Origin: Desulfosoma caldarium
Lineage (GTDB): Bacteria > Desulfobacterota > Syntrophobacteria > Syntrophobacterales > DSM-9756
Length of the DNA stretch: 64,000 nucleotides
Direction of reading: 5' to 3'
NCBI RefSeq assembly: GCF_003751385.1
Contig: NZ_RJVA01000009.1
Span: forward strand, 434,001 to 498,000
In this document: piece after piece, positions 19,242 to 27,306 of the stretch
Position numbering within the stretch: position 1 is the stretch's first letter
Layout of the letters: each line of letters starts with the position of its first letter
Position numbers and translations under genes: made by a program
Notes under the pieces: model-generated
What the model was told of the DNA's origin: nothing
The model's input: the letters and a program-made list of their open reading frames with translations, nothing else
Database searches by the model: none

Positions 19242-19440
19242 TGGACGAAGCGGCCACAAGAGATGCCGAGAATCGAAAGAAAGCGCTGCAGCGCTTCTTG
19301 TGTTCATCGTGACGGCCATCGTTGCCGTGCGGTTTAAGGTCATCGAGGAGCATCTTCGGGTGGAATCGCTCCAATGCCTCATGGACTCCGTGGGGCTGTG
19401 GGCCCCCATCGCCTTCGCCGCTCGTTGGAAGGCGCAACAT
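19242..19440 (+). pseudogene. Possible TVP38/TMEM64 (VTT-domain) membrane protein remnant
   Basis: Translation starts as MDEAATRDAENRKKALQRF and, after a one-base frame change near 19297, continues LLVFIVTAIVAVRFKVIEE and then a run ending VGLWAPIAFA. Basic leader, first membrane helix and a GxWAPIxF-like segment resemble the N-terminus of TVP38/TMEM64 proteins. The rest is absent. The match is by eye only. Confidence 0.35.
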
Positions 19441-19663
19441 ATTATGATTATGGCACACATTCCCATGTGCGTTCATGAAGTCCATGGGCAGGCTGGTTTC
19501 AAAATATCCATGGTTTGCGGGCGAACGGATCGTTGTGATCCAGAGACCTGAAAGCGCCGCGGCACGGACCGCCTTCACATCCCGTCATGACTGGCGTGAC
19601 AGAAACCTTGCTCTGGCACGTTCTGTGCCCTACGCTTTGGGTGAAAAAAATGGAGGTGTCATC

Positions 19664-20008
19664 ATGATCCACACCGCATCGACTGTCTTGACCATGGTTA
19701 TGAAGGCTTTCGGCGCCCAGGCGCGAGCTCCGTGGTTGGCTACGGGTCTCGGTTCGTGGGCCTCTCCGTGGTGTCCTTTTTTCGGGGGATGGGCCGGAGG
19801 ATGGTTTCCCTTGATTTTCGGCGTCCTTTTCTGGGTGCTTGTCTGTGTCTCCATGATCCTTGTGATCCGCCGACTGCTTCGGTCTTCACCGGACGACGCG
19901 CGGCCGTCGACCGGGTCGTCACGGGCTGAGGAAATTCTCAAAGAGCGGTATGCCCGGGGCGAGATCACGGAAGAGGAGTTTCACAAAATGCTGGGCCAGA
20001 TCCGGTGA
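19664..20008 (+). CDS. Small membrane protein with C-terminal SHOCT domain
   Basis: The 114-residue protein starts at an ATG after TGGAGGTGTCATC. It has a Gly/Trp-rich hydrophobic N-terminal half, one clear membrane helix (FGVLFWVLVCVSMILVIRRL, residues ~60-80) and a C-terminal SHOCT motif (EEILKERYARGEITEEEF). SHOCT is a short oligomerisation-type motif found in many small bacterial membrane proteins of unknown role. It stands alone in a gene-poor stretch. Confidence 0.75.
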   Translation: MIHTASTVLTMVMKAFGAQARAPWLATGLGSWASPWCPFFGGWAGGWFPLIFGVLFWVLVCVSMILVIRRLLRSSPDDARPSTGSSRAEEILKERYARGEITEEEFHKMLGQIR

Positions 20009-20876
20009 GTGTCCTAAAGAGCTCAAGCCCGTGGCGCCGGTTTCAACGGCGGACGGCGAACAGAAGAGCCGATGATGGGGACGCGCGAACGGGTCCCAAA
20101 GGTCTTGTACGGATGGTATGGGCCATTGTCGCCGCCGCAATTTTCAGGGATGAGTGCACCGTGCCGTAAAATCCGCCTCCGCCTCGGCGACAGCCGTTTG
20201 AAAACCCACAAAGGCCCAGGTTTCGGACAACGCCATGTAGCGGGCCACGTTCGAAACGCCCTTGGCGCTGCTTTGGTACAGAATCCGTCGCTTTTTTTTT
20301 GGCTGAAGCCTCCTGAAGGTCGGCCCACCCGTCGCTTCGCATCCGGGATGGCCTAGTGACCTTATGGAAAGGCTGCGCCACGCCGCATACCCCGCCTCAG
20401 CTCATGACGGAACGGTCACAAACGTTTTTTTCTTTGATCAAACTGGAAGTGAGGGCGAGATTTTGGAGCGGGGATTTGAACGCCAGACAAGGATCTGAGC
20501 GCTTTGTTCGACAGTGCGAGTCTGTTTTGGATCGTCAACCCGGCCCTCATTTTCCCCGTAAATCAAGGTGACCGGTTGAACGCCAATGTGCGGCAGAGCC
20601 TTAGGCGGCCTGCGAAGAAGCCGTGGCTCGGTATCGGCAAACGGTCTTGACGGCTTTTGCGGAAATGAAAAGCCGCCTCGCCCCACATTCTGACTTGGCC
20701 ATATGACGACGTGACGGATGATGTGGGGTCCGCCCAACGCCAGCTAGATAGCCTATGATCGGTACGTGGCCGGTCCGGCAACGTGTCTTCAAGTGGCCAC
20801 GGCCAGCAGCCTTTGGCCCTTGACCGATCGGTCTTGCGCCTTAGGGGACAGCGGATGGTAATTACGGTGGGACGGT
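20009..20876. other. Gene-poor stretch
   Basis: No intact gene is visible in these 868 bases. On the minus strand around 20140-20260 a protein-like run reads NVARYMALSETWAFVGFQT and continues briefly, without a start codon or recognised family, so it may be a decayed gene. Nothing else stands out. Confidence 0.4.
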
Positions 20877-21248
20877 TCAAAGTGTCGGGCTGGGGGAGGA
20901 AGGCCTCTGCTTTTCTTCCTTCGAAGCAAAACGGCGGACAACTTCAGCCACCGGCCCCGAACGATTGCTGAGCACCCGAATGCCGCGACGTTCCAGGAAA
21001 ACCCGAGCCCGCTCCTCGATGGCTCCGCAAATGAAGACTTGCACGCCCAGGGCCAATACCTTTTCCAGTTTTTGTTGCACCGTCTGTTTTGCCATGTCGA
21101 GAGGTATTCGCAGGCGCACGCGGCCTTTGTGAAAGACGCACAAAAGGATTTCCGGCGCCGTGGCGAAGTGGGGCGCGACATTGGGCCCGAAGCGGGGAAT
21201 GGCCACCTTGATGAAGCCCTGTTCGAAAGGCGAGGTCGTCTCGGGCAT
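20877..21248 (-). CDS. NifX/NifB-type dinitrogenase cofactor-binding domain protein
   Basis: The 123-residue protein matches the small Nif-cofactor-binding fold (NifX, NifY, NifB C-terminus): IKVAIPRFGPNVAPHFATAPEILL at the start, a central helix, and VFICGAIEERARVFLERRGIRVL. Stand-alone proteins of this family are common in anaerobes and are not proof of nitrogen fixation; no nif genes are seen here. It is the last gene of the minus-strand operon starting at 28741, following the sigma-54 regulator by 12 bases, with GGAGGTCTCC before its ATG. Confidence 0.85.
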   Translation of the reverse strand: MPETTSPFEQGFIKVAIPRFGPNVAPHFATAPEILLCVFHKGRVRLRIPLDMAKQTVQQKLEKVLALGVQVFICGAIEERARVFLERRGIRVLSNRSGPVAEVVRRFASKEEKQRPSSPSPTL

Positions 21249-21260
21249 GGAGACCTCCGG

Positions 21261-22643
21261 TTAAGAAATGCCGTAACGTTTCATCTTGCGCCATAGCGTC
21301 GCGCGGCTGATACCCAGCTCTCGAGCCGCTTCCACGCGGTTGCCGTCGACCTTGCGCAGCACCCAGCGGATGGTGCGTTCTTCGGACGAGGCCAAAGGGG
21401 AGGCGTCAGGGTTTTCCCGGCGGCGGGTTCGGACCTTGCCCACCACATCCATGGGCAGGTGTTTCACCTCGATGATGGGACCGGAACACAGAACGCAGGC
21501 GTGTTCGATGATGTTTTCCAACTCCCTGACGTTCCCCGGAAAGTCATAGTTCATCAAAAGACTCAAAGCGTGCTCCGAAATTTCACGAATGTTTTTCCCG
21601 CACACGGCGTTGTACTTTTTCAGCATGTGGCGAGCCAGCAAGGGGATGTCTTCCCGTCGTTCCGCCAGCGTAGGCAACCGAATACCGATCACGTTCAACC
21701 GGTAAAAGAGATCAGCTCGAAAGGTGCCATCTTCAACCTTGCGCTCCAAATCCACATTACTGGCCGCCACAATGCGCACATCGGCGGACTCGGGTTCTGT
21801 GGTGCCCAAAGGAACAAAAACCCGTTCTTCCAAGAACCGTAGAAGCTTGACCTGAAGTGCACCGGACATGCACTGCACTTCGTCAAGAAAAAGGGTGCCG
21901 CCCTCAGCGCTTTGCAAACGTCCCGGTTTGTCTTTCTTCGCATCGGTAAACGCGCCCTTGCGATACCCGAAGAGCTCCGATTCCAAGAGAGGGTCTGGGA
22001 TCGTTCCACAATTGAGTTTCACGAAGGGACCGTCGCGGCGGGGGCTAAGCTGGTGGATGATGCGGGCCAGCATGCTCTTGCCCGTACCGCTTTCCCCCTG
22101 GATCAACACCGTGCTGGGGCTTTCGGCCACGACGGGCAGAAGCTCAAGAATTTCCTGCATGAGCGGGTTTTTGCTGACCACTTCGCCGAAATGGTAAGAA
22201 TCGTGTAGCACCTTGCGGAGGTCCTCCTCCACACTGCAATCCCGAACCACTTCCACCGCCGCAACCACCCGCCCCTGATCATCCTTGATGGGGGAGACCG
22301 AAATGCACACGGGCACTTCCCGGTGATCTCGAGTGACGATCCGCGCGGGGCGATCCCGAACCCCTTCACCGGTCTGAAAAACGAGGTCCAGAGGGCACTG
22401 GGTCTGGCACAGGTCGGAGCGTAACACGTCATAACAGGTCCGTCCCAGGGCCTCTTGGATACGAAACCCCGTGAGGCGTTCCGCGGCATGGTTGAAGAAG
22501 CCTTCAATGCGCCGATCCCGGCCGACCATGAAAAGCCCATCGCCGATGCTGTTCATGATCAAACAGCAGGTGTGCCCGTCGTCGGTCAAACCACACACGG
22601 ACGTTGTCCCGGGGCGGAAACCTTCTTCGTGCCTGCCGTTCAT
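21261..22643 (-). CDS. PAS-containing sigma-54-dependent transcriptional activator
   Basis: The 460-residue protein has an N-terminal PAS-like sensor (residues ~20-140, containing Cys residues in TCYDVLRSDLCQTQCPLD), an AAA+ domain with GESGTGKS, FRKGAFTDA-type loop (GAFTDA in place of GAFTGA) and FLDEVQCM, and a Fis-type helix-turn-helix (EAARELGISRATLWRKMKRYG). It lacks a receiver domain, so it probably senses its signal directly through the PAS/Cys region, and it most likely controls the operon in which it sits. Confidence 0.92.
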   Translation of the reverse strand: MNGRHEEGFRPGTTSVCGLTDDGHTCCLIMNSIGDGLFMVGRDRRIEGFFNHAAERLTGFRIQEALGRTCYDVLRSDLCQTQCPLDLVFQTGEGVRDRPARIVTRDHREVPVCISVSPIKDDQGRVVAAVEVVRDCSVEEDLRKVLHDSYHFGEVVSKNPLMQEILELLPVVAESPSTVLIQGESGTGKSMLARIIHQLSPRRDGPFVKLNCGTIPDPLLESELFGYRKGAFTDAKKDKPGRLQSAEGGTLFLDEVQCMSGALQVKLLRFLEERVFVPLGTTEPESADVRIVAASNVDLERKVEDGTFRADLFYRLNVIGIRLPTLAERREDIPLLARHMLKKYNAVCGKNIREISEHALSLLMNYDFPGNVRELENIIEHACVLCSGPIIEVKHLPMDVVGKVRTRRRENPDASPLASSEERTIRWVLRKVDGNRVEAARELGISRATLWRKMKRYGIS

Positions 22644-22694
22644 AACCTCTCGCTCTCTTTCCTTCCTTGAAATGCTTCAAAACGTTGCCATTTT

Positions 22695-24722
22695 TCAGGC
22701 GCTGTCCCGGGCCAGAAGGGCGGCTCCCAGGGCACCGATGATCTGAGGCTCCGGGGCCGTCGCAATGCGCCCTGCGAGACGCCGCTCCAAGGCCTTCACA
22801 ACCCCGACGTTTTTCGCCACTCCCCCGGTCATGGCGACCACGGGACGCCGCCCGACCTTTTTCAGCAAGGCCGCGGTGCGTTCTGCCACGCTCTCGCAAA
22901 TGCCCCGACAGATGGCCTCCACCGGATGCCCCTCCGCAATGTGGGAGACCACCTCGCTTTCGGCAAAAACGGAACAGACCGAACTGATGGGCACGGCCCG
23001 AGACGCCCTGGCACCCAGGGCGCTCAAATCCTCGATGTCCATCTCCAGGGCTCGAGCCATGAGTTCCAAAAAACGCCCCGTTCCCGCGGCGCACTTGTCG
23101 TTCATGAGAAAATTTTCCACCTCGCCCCGGTCGTTGACCGCAATGGCTTTGGTGTCCTGTCCGCCGATATCGATGATGGTGCGCACCTCGGGAAACAGGT
23201 GCCACATGCCGCGCGCATGGCACGTGATTTCGGTCACCTGCTCGTCGGCAAAATCCACCACTTTGCGGCCGTAGCCCGTCGCCACGCATCGACGCACAGG
23301 CCCGTATCGTTGGGAAACCTCACGAAGGAACCGATCCAGGGAGGCCGCCGCCCGACGGGCACTCGCCCCGGTGGCGCTCATGATGTGCGCCACCATGTCC
23401 CCTTGCGAGTCCACCACCACGGCTTTGGCCGTCATGGACCCGATGTCGATTCCGGCAAAAAGCCCGTCTCGCGAGGCGCTCGTTTTTCGATGTGTTCCCG
23501 CACGCGTTCTTAAAAGCTCCACGAAACCCTCCAATCGCGTCCGCGTCGGCCCTTCCGCATAGCTGCGGCTGTCGATGCAATCCCCGTCAAGATCCAGAAA
23601 AGGAACGTTGAGCCTTTCCAACAGTTCCGCCACAGCCCGCACCCCGCCCTGGCCCTGACGGCATCCCCAATGGGAAAAATGGACCACCCCGTCGGGTTTC
23701 GCCTCCCGCACCATGCGCTCCACCATCTCCACCCGCCTGTCCACGGGTCCCAGCCCGGGGTTCTGAAGCAGCTTGACCGCCAGGCTCTCGTAGGGACGCT
23801 GCGGATCCAAAGGATCCCAAAACACGTGGGTGATCTCATCCAGCACGGGCCACAGGTTCAGTGTCCGTTCCATGAAGGGGACGAAATTTCCCTTGAAATA
23901 GGGAAAGGTGAGGAGCCAAACGAGGCGGAAGGCGCCATGGGCGGAATCCACGGAGGTCGACACCCAACGAATCTCTTCCGCAAGGCGCTTCAAGAGCCGA
24001 GGCGTCTGCGGCAGGCCGGTCATGAGCTGCGCCTGAATCAAGGCCGTGCTCACGTCCTTGCCGCACACGCCGGCAGGCGCTGCGGCTCGAAGCTTATTCA
24101 GCCGGACCATCGCGGCCCGGGCTTCGTTACTGTAGCCAAAAACGCGCTCCCAGTCAGTGCGGCTCGGTCTTTTCCCGCTCAGCGTCGACAGAACACTGTC
24201 CGCGTGCTCGATCTGCTGCGCCAAATAGGTGCGAGCCTCCGGCGTATCTTCCTGAGGAACATCGAGGACGATGAAGGGAATATCCAGGCGTGCGGCCAGT
24301 TCTTCCAAGGCCTTGCACTGGGTGTCGCACAGATGGGTCGTCGCCGCCACCGCATCCACAGAGGGCAGATACCCTTTGAGGAAAGCGGCCATGGCGGCAC
24401 GGTGAAATGTGCAGCTTTCCACGGGGAAGCCTTCCCCATCCACTGCCGTGAGAGCGCTTTTTTCAAGGCCCGTGGAAGCCAAAGCCGAAGCCAGGAATTC
24501 GCCGAACATGGGCGTCATGCCGTGGCCGTGGAGCAGTTCCACGGGAAAGAAAAAGCCCGCCAGCACCGTGGGTTTCCTCTTCGCATACAACGCGGCCAAA
24601 AAGCGCAGGATTTCATGGTGCAAAGCATCGAGAGCCGACCTTCGGGTCATGGCTCTCAGTTTTTCAACGGTGAGCAAACCTCTGGCCATGAGCGGCAACA
24701 TCAAACGCTCAAAGTCCCGCAT
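22695..24722 (-). CDS. Fusion of 2-hydroxyacyl-CoA dehydratase-like domain and ASKHA activase
   Basis: The 675-residue protein joins two normally separate parts. Residues ~1-400 are an HgdB/BcrB-like double-cubane or [4Fe-4S] domain (cysteines in LCDTQC and HWGCRQG). From ~419 it is an HgdC/BadF-type ASKHA ATPase (FAGIDIGSMTAKAVVV, IDIGGQDTKAI, FLMNDKCAAGTGRF, SVCSVFAESEV, VAMTGGVAKNVGVV), whose two Cys (~542, ~581) bind the interface [4Fe-4S] in the family. Such activases use ATP to inject low-potential electrons into the partner. Start 24722 follows GGGAGGAAGGATAGGC; it overlaps the previous gene by 14 bases. Confidence 0.9.
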   Translation of the reverse strand: MRDFERLMLPLMARGLLTVEKLRAMTRRSALDALHHEILRFLAALYAKRKPTVLAGFFFPVELLHGHGMTPMFGEFLASALASTGLEKSALTAVDGEGFPVESCTFHRAAMAAFLKGYLPSVDAVAATTHLCDTQCKALEELAARLDIPFIVLDVPQEDTPEARTYLAQQIEHADSVLSTLSGKRPSRTDWERVFGYSNEARAAMVRLNKLRAAAPAGVCGKDVSTALIQAQLMTGLPQTPRLLKRLAEEIRWVSTSVDSAHGAFRLVWLLTFPYFKGNFVPFMERTLNLWPVLDEITHVFWDPLDPQRPYESLAVKLLQNPGLGPVDRRVEMVERMVREAKPDGVVHFSHWGCRQGQGGVRAVAELLERLNVPFLDLDGDCIDSRSYAEGPTRTRLEGFVELLRTRAGTHRKTSASRDGLFAGIDIGSMTAKAVVVDSQGDMVAHIMSATGASARRAAASLDRFLREVSQRYGPVRRCVATGYGRKVVDFADEQVTEITCHARGMWHLFPEVRTIIDIGGQDTKAIAVNDRGEVENFLMNDKCAAGTGRFLELMARALEMDIEDLSALGARASRAVPISSVCSVFAESEVVSHIAEGHPVEAICRGICESVAERTAALLKKVGRRPVVAMTGGVAKNVGVVKALERRLAGRIATAPEPQIIGALGAALLARDSA

Positions 24723-25854
24723 GCCTATCCTTCCTCCCCGCCATCGGCGGATCCCGTCTCTTGCCGACCATTTCCACAAAGGCCTGCACCCGGGTTTCCA
24801 TCTGCCCCCATGAAGCCGCCGATCCATCCCGTTCCACGTGCAAAAACGGGATTCTCTCCTGCGCCATCACGGCGGCCAGGCGCGGGAGTCGCCACCGCAC
24901 CATGTCGCAAAACTTCAAGGTCGGAAAAATCACCCCGTCCGCTTTCGTTTCTCGAACCAGACGCAAGATGTAATCCACAAAACCCATGGCGTCCACGCGC
25001 CGGGCACAGGGCGCTCGGTGGAGATACCGGCGCGCCACGGCCCGCAGCGGATCGGCGTCTTCCCGAACGAGTGTATCGAAATGGCGTGTTCCCGTACACA
25101 GGGCGTCGGCCACAACCTGGGTCCCGCACGCTTCCACCCGTCGCACGAGAAGCCGCGCATCCCCCGCGCATCCGCCCAGCACCACACGCACATTCATCCC
25201 GATGCCGTCTTTGAAAGTTTCTGCGAGGGTGCACAGCGCGGCGCTTTCGGCAAGAAAACCCCTCTTGTCTTCCACGAAAGCCTTGACCAGCCATTGCATG
25301 TAATCGGTTCCGGATATCCCGCGATTCAGCGCAGCCCGCAACCCATCCAGCGTTCGCACCCTGAGCCGTGTCTCGTTCAGGATCGCCACCGCCTGGCGAA
25401 GGTCCGCCTCCGTCATGGCCCTCCCTGAAAGGGCCTTTAAAAAGGCCGCCAGTTTTTTCAGGACTGCCACCCAGTAGCTTTCCGCCGCCGGACCGCCGAC
25501 AAAGGGAAAATCGAGCCGATACACAGGCGGGGCCTTGATGTGACGCTCCCACACATCCGCAAGGCGCCTCATGGCATCGCAGGAGTTCACCACCACGACG
25601 GCCGCCATATGCCGAAAAGCGCCGCTCAGGGCGGCTTGAAGCACCCCGTGGACATAGGCGCAAAAGGTGGTCGGCAGAACCGCCTCGGATTCTTCTCCGC
25701 GCGCTTCAAACCCATAGAGCCTCACAGGCCTAAAACCGGCCGCCAAGAGGAGTTCCTCAGGAGTTGCCGAGCACAACCAGCCCACGGCCGGAGCGGCGCC
25801 GTTGCCGTCAAGGAGCGTTTTCTCAGGCCGACTCACGGCACGCACCCCCATCAT
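24709..25854 (-). CDS. 2-hydroxyacyl-CoA dehydratase subunit D-like protein (HgdB family)
   Basis: This 381-residue protein resembles HgdB/FldC/BcrB-type subunits that carry an iron-sulfur cluster. Conserved cysteines appear at TTFCAYVHG (~65), VVNSCDAMRR (~92) and LKFCDMVRW (near residue 335), matching the C...C...FCD pattern of the family. It would be the electron acceptor of the ASKHA-containing fusion encoded next. Whether the pair acts on an acyl-CoA or, like double-cubane proteins, on another small molecule cannot be told. It overlaps its neighbours at both ends. Confidence 0.85.
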   Translation of the reverse strand: MMGVRAVSRPEKTLLDGNGAAPAVGWLCSATPEELLLAAGFRPVRLYGFEARGEESEAVLPTTFCAYVHGVLQAALSGAFRHMAAVVVVNSCDAMRRLADVWERHIKAPPVYRLDFPFVGGPAAESYWVAVLKKLAAFLKALSGRAMTEADLRQAVAILNETRLRVRTLDGLRAALNRGISGTDYMQWLVKAFVEDKRGFLAESAALCTLAETFKDGIGMNVRVVLGGCAGDARLLVRRVEACGTQVVADALCTGTRHFDTLVREDADPLRAVARRYLHRAPCARRVDAMGFVDYILRLVRETKADGVIFPTLKFCDMVRWRLPRLAAVMAQERIPFLHVERDGSAASWGQMETRVQAFVEMVGKRRDPPMAGRKDRHAGL

Positions 25855-26338
25855 CAAGCCGTGAGCCTTCCGCAGATTCTGCCCCGCTCACGTAAGCCGC
25901 CACCACAGGCCGATATGGCTCCGAAATCTCCCACGTTGCGGTCAAAATCCCTGCCAATCGCATGCGGCTGATTATCTGGACAACTTCAGAGAGCTGACCG
26001 GCAATTTTCTGGGCCACCTCCTCGGCGACAGCCTTTAAGGCCTGCGGGTCCTTGGCCGACGCACCGCGGAAAACTGCCGGGTCTTCCTGAAGCAGGCGCA
26101 ACACCCGCACCACCATGGCCTTTTCGTAAGGGAGCGCGTGCGCGAACGTGGCAAAGCGGCGCACTTCCGTCGGCAAGGCATCCAAAAGCCGCCGCAGCTC
26201 GTGAATTCTGCGGTAACGAAAGTCCATGTCGCCGTGAAGCATCTCCCGATCGAACTCCCCTTTGGGGTATTCTCTTTGAATCTGATCGAGAATTGCCAGC
26301 CCCCTGTTGAGCGCGGAACCTACGTCTTGGACGTTCAT
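25823..26338 (-). CDS. Unrecognised operon protein
   Basis: The 171-residue protein is predicted mostly helical and soluble, with no signal peptide, membrane segment or cysteine motif; its charged N-terminal half (REYPKGEFDREMLHGDMDFRY cut short here) is followed by an amphipathic Ala/Val-rich C-terminal half. I do not recognise a family. Its ATG overlaps the stop of the NAD-synthase-like gene (ATGA) and its end overlaps the HgdB-like gene, so it belongs to the operon. Ribosome-binding site AAGGAGGAGATGGGGC. Confidence 0.7.
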   Translation of the reverse strand: MNVQDVGSALNRGLAILDQIQREYPKGEFDREMLHGDMDFRYRRIHELRRLLDALPTEVRRFATFAHALPYEKAMVVRVLRLLQEDPAVFRGASAKDPQALKAVAEEVAQKIAGQLSEVVQIISRMRLAGILTATWEISEPYRPVVAAYVSGAESAEGSRLDDGGACRESA

Positions 26339-27306
26339 GCCCCATCTCCTCCTTGTTGCGCCCCACCTTTCCTAAGCCTCATCTCCCAAAGGCATCGCAG
26401 GTATCGCACGTAGCCCGGGCAGAGATAGGGCCTTAGCCGCCTTGAGTAGCGCTTGTGCAGGCTTCGCACGTAATGGGACATGACCTGAAGAACCGCAGCG
26501 TCCGACAGCCCTCGTCCAAAACCCAGCAAAACCAGATCCACCAGTTCGTACGGGCCAAGAAAATGTTCATCTCCAACGCCCCCAAAGCCCGGGGAAGGTC
26601 TTTGCGCAAGGACCGCCGGCGGGAGTCCAAGAAAGGCGGCCAAACGGCGCACTTGAAATTTGTAGAGCCCGGCCAAAGGAGCCCATCGCCCTATGGTCAC
26701 ATCGTCAATGCCGCCTTCCACAAAATAACCGAGTTCCAACTCGGTGCGGTTGGCGCACACCACGATGGCCGCCCCGCGTTTGGCGGCGATGGTCTCCAGC
26801 ACCGCCTTTCGGACCCTGTGGGCCGTCAGAAGCCGCTCGTAATGACGCCCCACCAGGGGGGGAGTCGGCGACCTCTTCATCCGAAGGACCAAGGCCCAGA
26901 GCAAAGGTCGCGGAGCCAGTCGAGTGAGGATCTGCAGCCCGAACTGTGTCGTCCAATAGGGCGGGAGCCGCAGAGGCTTTTCCCGCTCTCCCACTACGCC
27001 CGTAATGTCCACAGGGATGAGTTCAACCCCTAAGCGTTCGTAAAGATGCAGATTGTAGTTTTCCCCCAGGACCCGCCGATCGATCATCTGCACCGCCAGC
27101 GTGGGCACTCCAGAGGTCGCACAGAGGGCGGCGCACACCGCACTGTCCAGGCCCCCGCTCGCACCCAAGGCCACGGCACGAGAGGGGCCGCGCACAACGC
27201 CCTCCCGAATCGTGCGCCTCCAGAATGCCACAAAGGCCGCTTCCCAAAACCCCTCGCTTGTCTCACCGGCCGGCGGATTCCGCGATACCGCTTCAGCCCG
27301 TTTCAT
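26335..27306 (-). CDS. NAD synthase-like PP-loop ATPase
   Basis: The 323-residue protein belongs to the adenine nucleotide alpha-hydrolase superfamily. The PP-loop is GASGGLDSAV (~48-57), and the segment VVCANRTELELGYFVEGGID resembles the NadE region in which the amidated NAD substrate is bound. It lacks the glutaminase domain, as in ammonia-dependent NadE, but several stretches look unlike housekeeping NadE, so it could instead adenylate and amidate another carboxylate. It overlaps the upstream radical SAM gene by 14 bases and the downstream gene by 4. Confidence 0.75.
   Translation of the reverse strand: MKRAEAVSRNPPAGETSEGFWEAAFVAFWRRTIREGVVRGPSRAVALGASGGLDSAVCAALCATSGVPTLAVQMIDRRVLGENYNLHLYERLGVELIPVDITGVVGEREKPLRLPPYWTTQFGLQILTRLAPRPLLWALVLRMKRSPTPPLVGRHYERLLTAHRVRKAVLETIAAKRGAAIVVCANRTELELGYFVEGGIDDVTIGRWAPLAGLYKFQVRRLAAFLGLPPAVLAQRPSPGFGGVGDEHFLGPYELVDLVLLGFGRGLSDAAVLQVMSHYVRSLHKRYSRRLRPYLCPGYVRYLRCLWEMRLRKGGAQQGGDGA

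Noticed and set aside
20877-21248. NifX-like protein as evidence for nitrogen fixation
   Set aside because: No nifHDKENB genes are present, and stand-alone members of this domain family are common in non-fixing anaerobes.
23670-25214. 514-codon + strand frame over the HgdB-type genes
   Set aside because: Antisense shadow of two well-supported genes, with no ribosome-binding site.
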